Source: Thermococcus siculi
GTDB taxonomy: Archaea > Methanobacteriota_B > Thermococci > Thermococcales > Thermococcaceae
Direction: 5' to 3'
Length of the DNA: 64,000 nt
Assembly: GCF_002214505.1 (NCBI RefSeq)
Contig: NZ_CP015103.1
Location: 806,001-870,000, forward strand
Shown: positions 24,899 through 35,900 of the stretch, piece by piece
How the letters are laid out: every line of letters starts with the position of its first letter
How positions within the stretch are numbered: position 1 is the stretch's first letter
Made by a program: the position numbers and the translations under genes
Notes under the pieces: generated by a model
What the model saw: the letters and a program-made list of their open reading frames with translations, nothing else
What the model was told of the DNA's origin: nothing
Databases searched by the model: none

Positions 24899-26377
24899 AT
24901 GAAAAAGGCTCTGGCGCTGATACTGGGCTTGATAATTGCGGGCTTACTTCTCACACCTTCCAGCGCGACTTCGGTGCCCCTGAATTCGGCCACCACCGTG
25001 ATAGTTCTCCCCACGACCAAGATAGTCAATGGTATTCCCCTACACATCGGTGAGGATGCCATAAGCGGTTCGCGTCTGGGAGCTTTTCTGGTTCTTCAGG
25101 GCATCACCACGGGGACGTACACATCAACCGTTTCCGTGCCCGTTGAGTACCACAGCGTTCTCATACCCGACGAGAACCAGACCTACTCCCTCAACTCTAA
25201 AGATATGCCCGATGTGGGCATCAACGTCAGCGACGAGCCGGTTGGAAAGGCGGTTGTGGTTAGGGTCAACTTCTCCCGCGTTTACTTCAACTCGAGCAGG
25301 AGCGCGGTGGAGTTCCTCGACAGGAGTGTGGAGATAGTCTTCAACGAGAACACGACTCCCCTCGACATCGGGGGCGATTACAAGGTCGTCTCGACCACCG
25401 TCGATGGGAAGGACACGATGTACTTCTACGCTTACACCAAGGTGGATTCTGAGTCCAAGTCCCTCGGTGAGAGCCTCTCCGTCGGCGGATGGAAGATAGA
25501 GTTCGTCGATATAAACCTCGACGCCTCCAAGATGCTGGTCGTGCTCACCTATCCGAGCGGGATAATAAAGCAGAAGCCCATGGCGGAGGACAAGTTCTAC
25601 CTCATGTACGTCAGCGCCAAGGGCGAGGAGGACTTTGAAGAGTACGACACCTACCCCTCGGCACGCATAAACGAGCTGCTTGAGGGCGGCGCCAGGAAGG
25701 TGTTCCTCTTCAATCCGACGGACTTCTTCATAGGCATAAACAACGCCCAGATGGTCACATACGACTACTGGTACTACCAGAAGGTGAAGCAGTACCAGGA
25801 CGGGGACGTCTATAAGGGTCAGTGGGTGTGGGACATAGATCCCGGGAACGGTCTGTACACTGTCTACCTCCACGTTAACGCGAGTGTTGAGGGCTTCTCG
25901 AGGGTGTTCGTTGACCCCGGTGAGTCCCTCAAGCTCCCCACAGACTGGGGGCTTAAGATATCCCCCGTCTTCAAGAGAAACGACAAGAACGTCGTCGTTG
26001 GTGTCGAGGGCTACCGCTTCATTCGCACGGAACTAGTATCCAGGCAGATCTCCATAACCGCCCCCAAGGTTCAGGCCACCAATGACGTGTACTCTTTCAT
26101 AATCAACGACACCGCACTCACTGCACTTCCGGATGACAAGAACGTCATAATAGTCGGCGGCTGGGTGAGCAACAGGGCGTGGGTCCTGCTGGAGCAGGTT
26201 TATGGCGCTGACGTCATTGAGGGCATTAAGGAGGAGGTCATGAACGAGGGCTACGTCATCAAGACGCTCGACAATCCGTCCAATTCTGACTACAAGGTCA
26301 TCATTCTGGCCGGCAGGACGTACAAGGAGACCAGGATGGCCATCGAGGAATTCATGGAGAAACTGGAAGAAATGTAA
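24899..26377 (+). CDS. S-layer-like secreted protein
   Basis: 492 residues. A signal peptide (KKALALILGLIIAGLLLTPSSA) is followed by beta-rich domains, including a VEYHSVLIP/YSLNSKDMPDVG region and several N-glycosylation sequons. The C-terminal ~100 residues (VIIVGGWVSNRAWVLLEQVYGADVIEG, in parts VIIVGGWVSNRAW; then YKVIILAGRTYKETRMAIEEFM) resemble the C-terminal S-layer domain found in Thermococcales and methanogen surface proteins. There is no transmembrane C terminus, so attachment is probably by lattice contacts. ATG 24899 follows GGTGGTAAAAG. Whether it builds the main lattice or is a minor component cannot be told. Confidence 0.75.
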   Translation: MKKALALILGLIIAGLLLTPSSATSVPLNSATTVIVLPTTKIVNGIPLHIGEDAISGSRLGAFLVLQGITTGTYTSTVSVPVEYHSVLIPDENQTYSLNSKDMPDVGINVSDEPVGKAVVVRVNFSRVYFNSSRSAVEFLDRSVEIVFNENTTPLDIGGDYKVVSTTVDGKDTMYFYAYTKVDSESKSLGESLSVGGWKIEFVDINLDASKMLVVLTYPSGIIKQKPMAEDKFYLMYVSAKGEEDFEEYDTYPSARINELLEGGARKVFLFNPTDFFIGINNAQMVTYDYWYYQKVKQYQDGDVYKGQWVWDIDPGNGLYTVYLHVNASVEGFSRVFVDPGESLKLPTDWGLKISPVFKRNDKNVVVGVEGYRFIRTELVSRQISITAPKVQATNDVYSFIINDTALTALPDDKNVIIVGGWVSNRAWVLLEQVYGADVIEGIKEEVMNEGYVIKTLDNPSNSDYKVIILAGRTYKETRMAIEEFMEKLEEM

Positions 26378-26534
26378 AGCTCGATTTTACCCCCTCCATT
26401 TTGATTCCATGTCCTTTCTTATTCAAGCATTTAAAACGGTATTTCTGTCGATTTAAACGGTGAGTAATCCCCGTTTTTACTAATAAGTTTTTCGGTCGGT
26501 TAGGTTTATATACTCGACGAGCATCTAAACGTTC

Positions 26535-27710
26535 ATGTCGTTGCGGAATTATCGGGGGTTCAGCAGGGACGCGTGGCTGCTCGTGGTCTACTCCTTCGTT
26601 TCCTGGCTGGGAGGTAATATAGCCTGGTTTATCTTTCCGTTCTATCTAAAGTCACTCGGCTACGATTACACGGGGATAGGCATAGTCTTCTCACTGTCAA
26701 CTCTGGCCCAGGCATCGGTTCTGCTATTCTCCGGTCCCCTAGGTGCCAGAATCGGCTACAAGAGGGCGGTTCTTTTGGGGCTATCGTTTATCCTCCTCGG
26801 GCGTCTCCTTCAGGTCGCCTATCCTATTCTGATCATGCTCGCCATAGGTGGCATCCTCCTGGGCGTTGGGATGGCCTTCGAGGGACCGTCCTACATGGCT
26901 CTGCTGAGCGGGGAGGTCAGCGATGAGAAGAGGCACTATCTTTTCAGCCTTTCCTCCGCGGTGGGGACGATGGGGTCGGCGGTTGGTCTCGTTCTCGCGG
27001 GCTTTCTCCCGAGGTTTTTGAGTTACCGCGAGGTCTTCGCCCTGGCGGTTCTGTTCATCCCGATTCAGATGGTGCTTGTGCTCCTTGTGAGGTCTGTACT
27101 CGCCAATTCCGAGAAATCTCTGAGACTAAACAGAGAACTGCTCCTGAGGATAGGCCGCTTTGCCCTCCCAAGCGCTCTCATAGGACTCGGGGCAGGGATT
27201 ACGATACCCTACGTCGGTCTCTGGTTCAACCAGCGCTTTGGGACGAGCCTGGAGAGCATAGGATGGGTCTTTGCACTCCAGGAGTTCATAATGAGCCTCG
27301 GAACCTTCCTCCTTCCGATGATAGCCGACAAACTTGGGAGCGTTAAAACCATCCTGTCCTTCAACGGGAGCGCGAGTCTTTTAATCGCGGCGATGCCCTT
27401 CTCGCCGACGTTTTACATAGCCGCGGCGGTCTACACGCTCAGGACGATACTGATGAACATAGTCAACCCCATATGGAACTCCTTCATGATGGGCCTCTTT
27501 AAGAAGGAGGAGCGCTCCACGGCGATGGCTCTGAACAACCTCTCATGGACGGCCACCTTCGGCATCGGCCAGTATCTCGGCGGCAGGCTCTTCGACGTTT
27601 CCCTCACTTGGCCATTCCTCATAACGGCACTGCTCTACGCGCTCTCAATGGCTGCATTCTGGGGCTTCTTCCGCGGGGAGACAAAAGGTTATAAGTCATC
27701 GCCCTCCTAA
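26535..27710 (+). CDS. Major facilitator superfamily transporter
   Basis: 391 residues with about 12 membrane helices. MFS loop 2-3 signature GARIGYKRAVLLG is at ~residues 70-82, and the duplicated half has MIADKLGSVKTIL. The substrate is not deducible; the family includes drug efflux and sugar/organic-anion carriers. TATA box GGTTTATATAC (26502-26512) lies ~25 bases before ATG 26535 and there is no ribosome site, so the message is probably leaderless. It ends 35 bases before the DHH nuclease gene. Confidence 0.85.
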   Translation: MSLRNYRGFSRDAWLLVVYSFVSWLGGNIAWFIFPFYLKSLGYDYTGIGIVFSLSTLAQASVLLFSGPLGARIGYKRAVLLGLSFILLGRLLQVAYPILIMLAIGGILLGVGMAFEGPSYMALLSGEVSDEKRHYLFSLSSAVGTMGSAVGLVLAGFLPRFLSYREVFALAVLFIPIQMVLVLLVRSVLANSEKSLRLNRELLLRIGRFALPSALIGLGAGITIPYVGLWFNQRFGTSLESIGWVFALQEFIMSLGTFLLPMIADKLGSVKTILSFNGSASLLIAAMPFSPTFYIAAAVYTLRTILMNIVNPIWNSFMMGLFKKEERSTAMALNNLSWTATFGIGQYLGGRLFDVSLTWPFLITALLYALSMAAFWGFFRGETKGYKSSPS

Positions 27711-27745
27711 GAGTTCCCCAGTGAGAGGATTCTAGGGTGATGCTT

Positions 27746-29971
27746 ATGGTGGTTAAAGAGTGTCCCGAGTGCCACGGAACCGGGAAGGTGAAAGTTGGCG
27801 AGAAAGAGTGCCCCGTTTGCGGCGGGTGGGGCTACGTTCCGGCTGATTTTAAGATCGGAGAGCAGCTGAAGGGTTACAGAAACCTGGATTATCTCGGGGT
27901 CGAGGACGAGGTGGATGAGATAGCCTGTCCCGAGTGCCACGGTAAGGGAGTCGTCCCCGTTTACGACACCTGCCCAACCTGCGGCGGAACCGGCCGCGTT
28001 TTAGCCTGCGACATCTGCGGTCGCGTCAAGGAGCCCTGGGAGCCTGGTATGGAAACGACGTGGGTCTGCCCGGACTGCCTCAGGAAGTACAAGGTCGTCT
28101 ACATCCTCGACAAGACCTGCGACTACGAGGACGTTGAGGTGGGGAGCGTCTACAAGGGAACCATCGACCGCGTTGAGCGCTTCGGTGTCTTTGTCAGGCT
28201 CAACCCGCACGTTACTGGCTTGATTAAGAGGAAGGACCTCCTCGGCGGCAGGGAGTACAAACCCGGCGAGGAGATACTCGTCCAGGTTCTTGATGTGAGG
28301 CCCGAGAAGCGCGAGGTCGACCTCATAGAGTCGGCGCTCAAGCACTACAAGGAGGTAGTCGTCAGGAAGGAACTTCCGGTAACGCTCATCAGGGACCTCA
28401 GCAAGGACATGGCGGGCAAGACGGTAAGACTGCGCGGAAGGGTTACCCAGATACAGGTAACCGGTGGTCCGACCGTCTTCACGATAACCGACGGGACAGG
28501 CATAACATGGGTGGCCGCCTTTGAGGCTCCCGGAGTCAGGGCCTACCCGAACATAAACGTGGGAGATATAGTCGAGGTCATCGGTAAGATAGCCTTCCAC
28601 TCCGGCGAGATTCAGATCGAAGCGAGCGACATGGCGAGGCTCTGGGGGCCTGACGCGGCCGAAGTCAAGAGGCGCATCGAGGAGGAGCTAGACAGGCGCG
28701 CTCAGCCGGAGGACATTGGTTTCCTAGTGGAGAGCGAAGTCCTCGAAAAGCTGAAACCGAAGATAATGAAGGCCGCCTTTATGATACGCAGGGCAATCCT
28801 TGAGGGCAGGCCCATACTCCTGAGGCACCATGCGGATACTGACGGCTACACCTCCGGTCTTGCCCTTGAGTACGCCATCGTCCCACTCATAGAGCAGGTC
28901 TCGCCGGATTCCCAGGCCAGATGGAAGCTCTTCAAGAGGAGGCCGAGCAGGGCGCCCTTCTACGAGCTTGAGGATGTGCTCAAGGACATAATCTTCATGG
29001 TCGAGGACCACGAGAAGTTCGGCGACCCGCTTCCGCTGGTGGTCATAGTGGACAACGGCGGAACGAGCGAGGACATTCCGGCTTACAAGCGCATAAGGGC
29101 CTACGGCGTCCCGATAGTGGTCATAGATCACCACGATCCGAGGGAGTGGGTGAGCGAGGACAAGGCCAAGGTGGACGATTACGTCGACGTCCACGTCAAC
29201 CCGCACCACGTCAAGCGCGGTTATTATGAACTCACCGCCGGAATGCTGGCGACCGAAGTCGCGCGCTTCATCAACCCGGAAGTCGAGGACAAGATAAAGC
29301 ACCTCCCGGCCATAGCTGGAACCGGCGACAGGAGCAAGGCCCCTGAGTACTACCAGTACCTTGAGATAGCGAAGAAGGCCAAGGGCCTCGACGAGGAAGA
29401 CCTGAAGAAAATCGCTGAGGTCATCGACCACGAGGCCTACTTCTGGAAGTTCATGGACGGGCACGGAATCATCGACGAGATACTCCTCCTTACAGGAAAC
29501 CTCCAGAGGCACCGCGAGCTGATCAACGCAATCTATCCAGAGGTCAAGGAGAAGCAGGAGAAGGCTTTGAGGGCCTCTCTGCCTCACGTCAAGAGCGTCG
29601 TCCTGCCGAACGGCATAAGGTTCAACACGATAGATATAGAGCTATTTGCGCCGAAGTTCAGCTATCCGTCCCCGGGCAAGCTCTCCGGCCTCATACACGA
29701 CCACTTCAAGGAGAAGTACGGCGAGGACGCGCCGATACTCACTTTAGCGTACGGTCCGGATTTTGCCGTGGTAAGGGCGGCTGACGGAATGGCCGCCTAC
29801 AACTTCGACCTCAACGAGATAATTCCAAAGTTACAGGAGGCTCTGCCGAGTGCAGGAATCGAGGGCGGCGGCCACAGCTACGCCGGCTCGATAAAGTTCT
29901 TCGAGGGAATGCGCAAGGAAGTCCTCGAGGAGTTCGCGAAGCAGGTGGTGAAGCTGAAGAAAAAGGCATGA
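27746..29971 (+). CDS. DHH-family phosphoesterase with zinc fingers, S1 and OB domains (RecJ-like, HAN type)
   Basis: 741 residues. The N-terminal ~120 carry CxxC pairs of DnaJ-type zinc fingers (CPECHGTG, CPVCGGWG, CPECHGKG, CPTCGGTG, then CDICG and CPDC). An S1 domain follows (GSVYKGTIDRVERFGVFVRL, ~135-155), then an OB fold (GKTVRLRGRVTQIQVTGG, ~215). The DHH core has RHHADTDGYTSG, VVIVDNGG and VVIDHHDP; the DHHA1 end has GIEGGGHSYAGSIKF. This order matches the second RecJ-like nuclease of Thermococcales, described in P. furiosus as HAN, which trims 3' ssDNA ends and binds Hel308; I match it from memory of the architecture. ATG 27746 follows AGGGTGATGCTT. Confidence 0.85.
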   Translation: MVVKECPECHGTGKVKVGEKECPVCGGWGYVPADFKIGEQLKGYRNLDYLGVEDEVDEIACPECHGKGVVPVYDTCPTCGGTGRVLACDICGRVKEPWEPGMETTWVCPDCLRKYKVVYILDKTCDYEDVEVGSVYKGTIDRVERFGVFVRLNPHVTGLIKRKDLLGGREYKPGEEILVQVLDVRPEKREVDLIESALKHYKEVVVRKELPVTLIRDLSKDMAGKTVRLRGRVTQIQVTGGPTVFTITDGTGITWVAAFEAPGVRAYPNINVGDIVEVIGKIAFHSGEIQIEASDMARLWGPDAAEVKRRIEEELDRRAQPEDIGFLVESEVLEKLKPKIMKAAFMIRRAILEGRPILLRHHADTDGYTSGLALEYAIVPLIEQVSPDSQARWKLFKRRPSRAPFYELEDVLKDIIFMVEDHEKFGDPLPLVVIVDNGGTSEDIPAYKRIRAYGVPIVVIDHHDPREWVSEDKAKVDDYVDVHVNPHHVKRGYYELTAGMLATEVARFINPEVEDKIKHLPAIAGTGDRSKAPEYYQYLEIAKKAKGLDEEDLKKIAEVIDHEAYFWKFMDGHGIIDEILLLTGNLQRHRELINAIYPEVKEKQEKALRASLPHVKSVVLPNGIRFNTIDIELFAPKFSYPSPGKLSGLIHDHFKEKYGEDAPILTLAYGPDFAVVRAADGMAAYNFDLNEIIPKLQEALPSAGIEGGGHSYAGSIKFFEGMRKEVLEEFAKQVVKLKKKA

Positions 29972-29975
29972 GGGG

Positions 29976-32900
29976 TCAGCGACCCCTCCCCATTCTCCTT
30001 GTGATGAGGATCACTACTGCCATGAGCATCACCGCTCCGGGTCCGCAGATTCCTCCCCCCTGAGGGCTTGAGGTCTTTGGTGCTGACTCTGGGGCTGTTT
30101 CTCCTGTTTCCCTCTCGGAACGGGTCTCCGAAGTTATGGTGGGGGATTCGGTCGGTGCTGTTGTGGTCGTCTCAGGTGACGTTTCTTCTTCAGGCTTTGC
30201 AAAGGAGATCGAGAAGTAAGATGGCTCGCTTACCCTCCCGTCGTACAGGACGTAGCCGGTCAGGTTGGCCCACTCCTTTCCAGCAGTAAAGGTTCCCTCC
30301 ACGGTTACCCTCTGGCCGGGCATTACCGTCACGTTCCTGACAAGCTCCTCCCCTTCGGAAGATGTTATGTGCGCGCTCCCGTTGGTTGGAAGGTCGCCCA
30401 CGTTGGTTATCTCCATAACTCCCGTGAACTCCTCCCCCGGAGAGAGCTTCCCTTCTGGATACAGGCTCACCACCAGCTCGGCAAAGCCCACGCTGAAGTA
30501 GGCGGTCTTCCTGTCGAGGACGTTTCCTCCCTTATCCCTCGCCTCCATCTCGATGTAGTACTTCCCCTTCTCAAAACCCTCCGTTCCGAACTCCATCGAG
30601 AACCTTCCAACGCCGCCGAAGTCTTCGAGGAGCCTCGCCGGAGCTTCGAAGATCACGGAGTTGTCCGAAGCCTTTCTGATCCTCGCGGTTAATACAACGT
30701 CGTCCCTTCCTCTGTTCGTGAGGATGAGGCCCGCTTTGATGGTATCCCCGCGCTTTATCCTCTCCCCGCTGAGTACCAGGGACTCCAGCCTCACCCCGGT
30801 CTCGACGTAGGATATCTCGAAGCGGTGGGAGCCGTAAATTGTAGCCTCGCCAGTCAGCTCGTTGTACTTGACGGGGAACACCTTTATGACGAGCGTTGTG
30901 CTGCCATCGGGGTTCTCGATGATGCGCCACCTGTAGTCAGGGAGGGTGAGGTTAACGGTGGTGGAGTTGGATGCTACCTCCCCTCCGAGCCTTCCGATCC
31001 TAGTGATGGCCGGGTTGAGGGGTACCCTCTCCTTGACCTCCTTCTCCACGAGTCTCACACTTGTTACCCTGCTCCCGGCAGGAACATTGAGGGTGTAGGT
31101 GTAGTAGGGGAGTAGCGGGTTGCCGGGCACTTCCACGTGGGAGCCGTCTTCGATGCTCATGACGTCCCCCTCGTCCGTCCTCTCTATGCTGTAGTCTGGA
31201 GTCTGCAACTCTAGGCTCTTCGGGGTTCCCGACTTCGTTCTCTCTTCGGGTGTTGAGACGCCGATGCCGAGCTTGGGGTCGCCGTAGATGTGCATCTCCA
31301 GAACCCACACCATGTCGGTATCGTCTTCAAGCTCCCAGCCCCCCATCTCCCTCTTCAGCTTCCTGAGGGCCATTCCTATGCTCTCCCCGGAGTCCCACTT
31401 CCTGTAGAGCCTCTTGGCCCTTGCAGTCCACGGTGCGCTCCACACCTCCTCTGTGGCTCCGAGGTAAACCGCCGCCCCAGCCTGGAGGAAGGCCTCCGCT
31501 ATGCTCTTCCCCTTTGTGTAGTCCCCGGTCAGGCAGGACTCCGCGTAAACGAAGGGACAGGTCCCGCCGAAGGGTTCCGTTCTTCCCGAGAAGTCGGTAA
31601 CGTAGATGTCATCTATTACGTTCCAGTTACCGTGTCCCTCGAGGTGTACTATGTCCCTCTCGCGGGCGAGCGTGAAGAAGGCGTTCACAACGTCTCCCCT
31701 GTGTGAAACCCTACTGCCGTTCACCTCCTCGTCCGGATACTGGGTGCTTCTAAGAATCGCCACATGGGTGCCCTGATCCCTGAGTGCCCTGTCAACTGCG
31801 CGGCTGTGTTCATAGAAGTCAATGTCGTCGGAGCCGCCGCCCCTCGACTCGGGCCACCCCGATAGTATGAGCGCGTGGGAGCGATCGAAGGAACACTCTC
31901 CCCTTGCCACCGCTATGGCGTTCTCTATGCCCTTGAGTATGTCGCCCGCCTTGTCTCCCGGGAACCTTGCAACTATCAGCTCGGGATCAAGGACGTCTCC
32001 CTCGGTGTTGGCGTAGGGGACGTCGGTTGCCCTGATGACCTTCACCCTACCCCAATCCAGCCATATCGGTTTGTAGCTCGCCTTGAGCGCCGGCACTATC
32101 TCCGTCTCGCCCACTATGACGAGGTAGCCGTGGTCGAGCCAGCCGTCCTTGAGGTAGTTGCTCCACTCCTGTATGAGCGTGGAGGACAGGGGTTCAAAGT
32201 TTTGAAGCTCGTCCCATGTGTGGAATTCCAGCCACTCACCGTCGGAGCTGGGGAAGATTATTTCCTCGCCCCTCCCGGGAAGGACGTTTCCAATCCTGAT
32301 ACCGCCCATGATAACGCTCCCGACGTAGGCGGATATTTGGGTGGCCATGCTTCCGGACCCCATGGTAACCTCATGGGTTGTTCCAAAGTAGAAGGGAACT
32401 TCCTCCTCAAGGCCGTCCATTGTGTAGACTTCAATCTTATTGTTTTCCGCGTCAAAGACAACGAACTCGTCCATTCCATTGCCGTCTATATCTCCCGTGG
32501 CGTAGCCGTTTTTATCGGAGTATGGCACTTGGATGGTTCTCTGAAGCTCCAGCGAATCGGCTATGATGTAGTACTCCCTGAGCTCCCCCGTTGAGAGCAG
32601 GACGAGCAGACTGTCTCCCTTATCGCCGCCCACGTCGGCAAAGAAGACCCTCTTACCTCTGTCCGTTCCAATGTCATGTTCACCAGAGAGGAGCCGAATG
32701 GGTTCCTGGAGACTGGATGTTATTAGGTACACATGGGAGCCGTCCAGCACCGCGCAGGTGGGGTACACATCGAATATCGTTGACCCATAAACGTACCCGC
32801 AGGCAACGTCCGCTTGCCCTTCCGCTCTTGTATTGGGGGAATAGCTTTCTTCCGCGTATCTCTCCTTCTGGTTTCCGTTTTTGTCCCTAACCCACTCCTT

Positions 32901-35900
32901 GCCGTACACCTTCACGAACCCATACTCCCCCGCTAGGATTATCTCGTCCTTTCCGTCATCGTCGAGGTCGTGAAGGGCTAACCCTCCGGCCCCTTCCTCC
33001 AGCTCCGCGCTCTCTTCACCGCCCAGGAGGCTACGAACTCCGAGCTTTCCGCTGTCTGGGTGGTATATCACAATGTCGCCCTTTCCATCTCCGTTGGGGT
33101 CGCCGATTGCTATGAGCGCCTTCTTAACGTCTTTCCGTATCTTTCCCCCACCCCCGAGGTAGCCTATAACGCCGTTCCGGAGGGTGGCCAGCTCCGCCAT
33201 CGCCGAGAAAACCATCTGGACATTGCTTGTGTTTTCGTTCGTATAGTAAAGGTTCTCGGGGTTCGTGACTATGAGGTAGTCGCTCTGCCTCATTGCGTTT
33301 ATCGCGGCATCGTATATGCCCTCAATACTTCCTTCACCTCTTACAGTCTGGGGTGGATGGAAGGTTTCCAGGTCTCCATCAACCTCGACCACAACGGGTA
33401 CACCGATTCCCCTGTAGACCGTATGGGAATACAGAATGGGAACCGCAAGGTAGCTCGCCTTCGCCCTTTCCCCCGGCTCGAGGATGGTGTTGTTGAAGCT
33501 GAAGGTGACCTCTTCGTACTCCCCTTCCACGTAGTAGCGCCCCCTCATGGTATAGCCGGTTCCGTCCTTGACAACAGCCTGGAAGCCCTTCAGGGTCTCC
33601 GTTATTTCGTCCAATCTTATGGGAACCTCCCCGGTGTTCCTAACGCTTAGCGTGACGTTGAAGTAGTTTCCAACCCTCCTGACCTCCTGGTGGAAGGAGT
33701 ACTCCTTCTGGGGGGAAGCTATCTCGACCGTTACAGCCCTTGAGAAGTAGCTCTCCCCGTTGGTTGAGTTGGCCATGGCCGCTATGAGATACAGCCCAGG
33801 CTCGAGGTTCCTCACGTCCCACTCGTAGGTGAAGGTGATATCTTCGTCCGTGTGGGGGTAGAAGACCCTCTTAATCTCGTAGTCCTCTGGCCCGTATATG
33901 TAGAGGGTGAGGCTGTCAACCGGATGGGGGATGAGCTCTCCCGGGCTGTTGAGACACATGAGCTGGCCCAGCTCCGAGGAGGGGCAGTCCCGCATGGAGA
34001 GCTCGTATTCAGCGGCGTAAACGCTCACCTCAACGCTTCCCGTGGTGTTCGCCTGGATGGTGCTCATCGTGTAGCGGTCGGGCGGGGAAACGACTTCCAC
34101 TTCAACGCTCTGGACATCGTAGGAGGGCCTCCATATCTCGGTTATGTTGTCACACAGTCCGCTGATGTCGCACACCCTCACCATGACCTCGTGCTCCGTG
34201 TAGTAGTTCTCCCCACCAATCCCCGCCATCCCGAGGATTCCGGGGGTGAGGTACATCATGGAGAAGTTCCCTGGGGAGTAGTCAACCCCCACCAGCCTTC
34301 CGTCCACGTAGAACTCCACCCTGTCAACACCGGTGTTGTCACTCACGTAAGCCCTAAGCGGCTTTCCTGGTCTCATGGGGAGCGTCAGGTGCTCAACAGT
34401 CGGTTTTTCTCCGTCCGGAACCGGTAGAGTCTTGAAGAAGGCCTTTTCGGAAACGGCCGAGTTTCCGCTCTCGTCCGAGACCTCCGCCGTGAACCAGTAG
34501 AGCGTTCCCGGTTGCAATCCCTCAAGCCTTATGACGTGCTTCTCCTCGAGTTCGTCGTCGGCGACCTCGCTTGGAAGTGTGTCCGGACTGTACTTCACCT
34601 TTACCCGGCTCTCCTCGCTCGTGCCGACGAAGATAACCGCGTAGTCCCTACCGACCTCCACCACCTTCAGGCCAACTATCCTCGGCGGCTCCTCATCGCA
34701 CTTCCACTCCTCAAGGCGGGCGTTGTTCTCCTCGTCGCTCTCGTGGACACTCCCTCCAGAATCTGTCCACACGCCTACATTCAGAACTCCCACTTTACAC
34801 TCCGGCAGGTCGAAGCTTCCATCCCGGAACTCCCCGGCCTTGAGGCCTTCAACGCTGAGAGTTTTCATGGGTTCACCGTTTAGGAGGAGGGCCACATCGA
34901 AGGGGCCTGAGTCACCATCTCCGACGTTCCTCACCTGGAACCAGAGCTTTCCGTCCTCCTTCCAGATGTCCGTTACAATCAAATCCGGAAGTCCCCCTTC
35001 GGGCCTCGTCTTGACGAGGGGGAGCCAGTCCCCTGTTCTCACGCCCCCGCCGGATGTGTGTGGAACCTCAGTGTCGCCTATTCCGTCGCCGTCCCTGTCA
35101 ACTCCTTCGTAGTCGCTCCAGTAGTTGCCGCCGATGTAGGGGCCGCCCACTATGTTTGGGCCTTCCCTCTTTGTGGTGTTCCAGTAGTTCTCTCCCATGT
35201 CCCGGGCGTTTTGGCCGTTCGAGAGGTAGTTGTTGTAGAGCAGGTTCCAGCTCGTGTCGGCAATGTAGACTCCAAGGTCGTTCCCGGTGATGAAATTGTC
35301 CCTGACGATGTTCCCCTGACTCCCCCCGACTATTTCGAGTCCGTGGACGTTCTGAGTCAGGTTGTTGGCCTCAATCGTGTTGTTGTGGCTCGCGTAGAGG
35401 ATTATTCCGTTCCCCTGACTGCCTGAGATGGCGTTCCCGCTTACGGTGTTGACGGCCGAGCCGTCCCTCAGCAGGATGCCGTTGTAGATTGGGTCTGTTA
35501 TGGTGTTGTTTGTGATGGAGTTTCTGCTTGATGCCAGCAGCACAATTCCCCTATCGGGACCCTTCATGAAGTTCATGGAGACCTCGGTGGTCGAGACGGA
35601 GTTGAGGGTTACGGGAATGGCGACGCTCTCAAAGTAGCCCATCGCTACCCTGTGGTTAGCCCCCCCTTCGTCGAGGTAAATTCCTCCGTAGCTGGAGAAT
35701 ATCCTGACGTCGATGATCTGGCAGTTGTAGGTTTTTTTCTCAACAACCACCGCGTAAGTCCCGCTTTTCTTGGCTCCTGTGAGGGTGACGGCTTTTATGG
35801 CCGCGTTGTCGTGGGTAATCCTGAAGACCGGAACCCCTGGCTCGGTGGTCTCTATGATGACATCCTCCGGGTTTCCAGATGCGGAGCGTATAACCACCCC

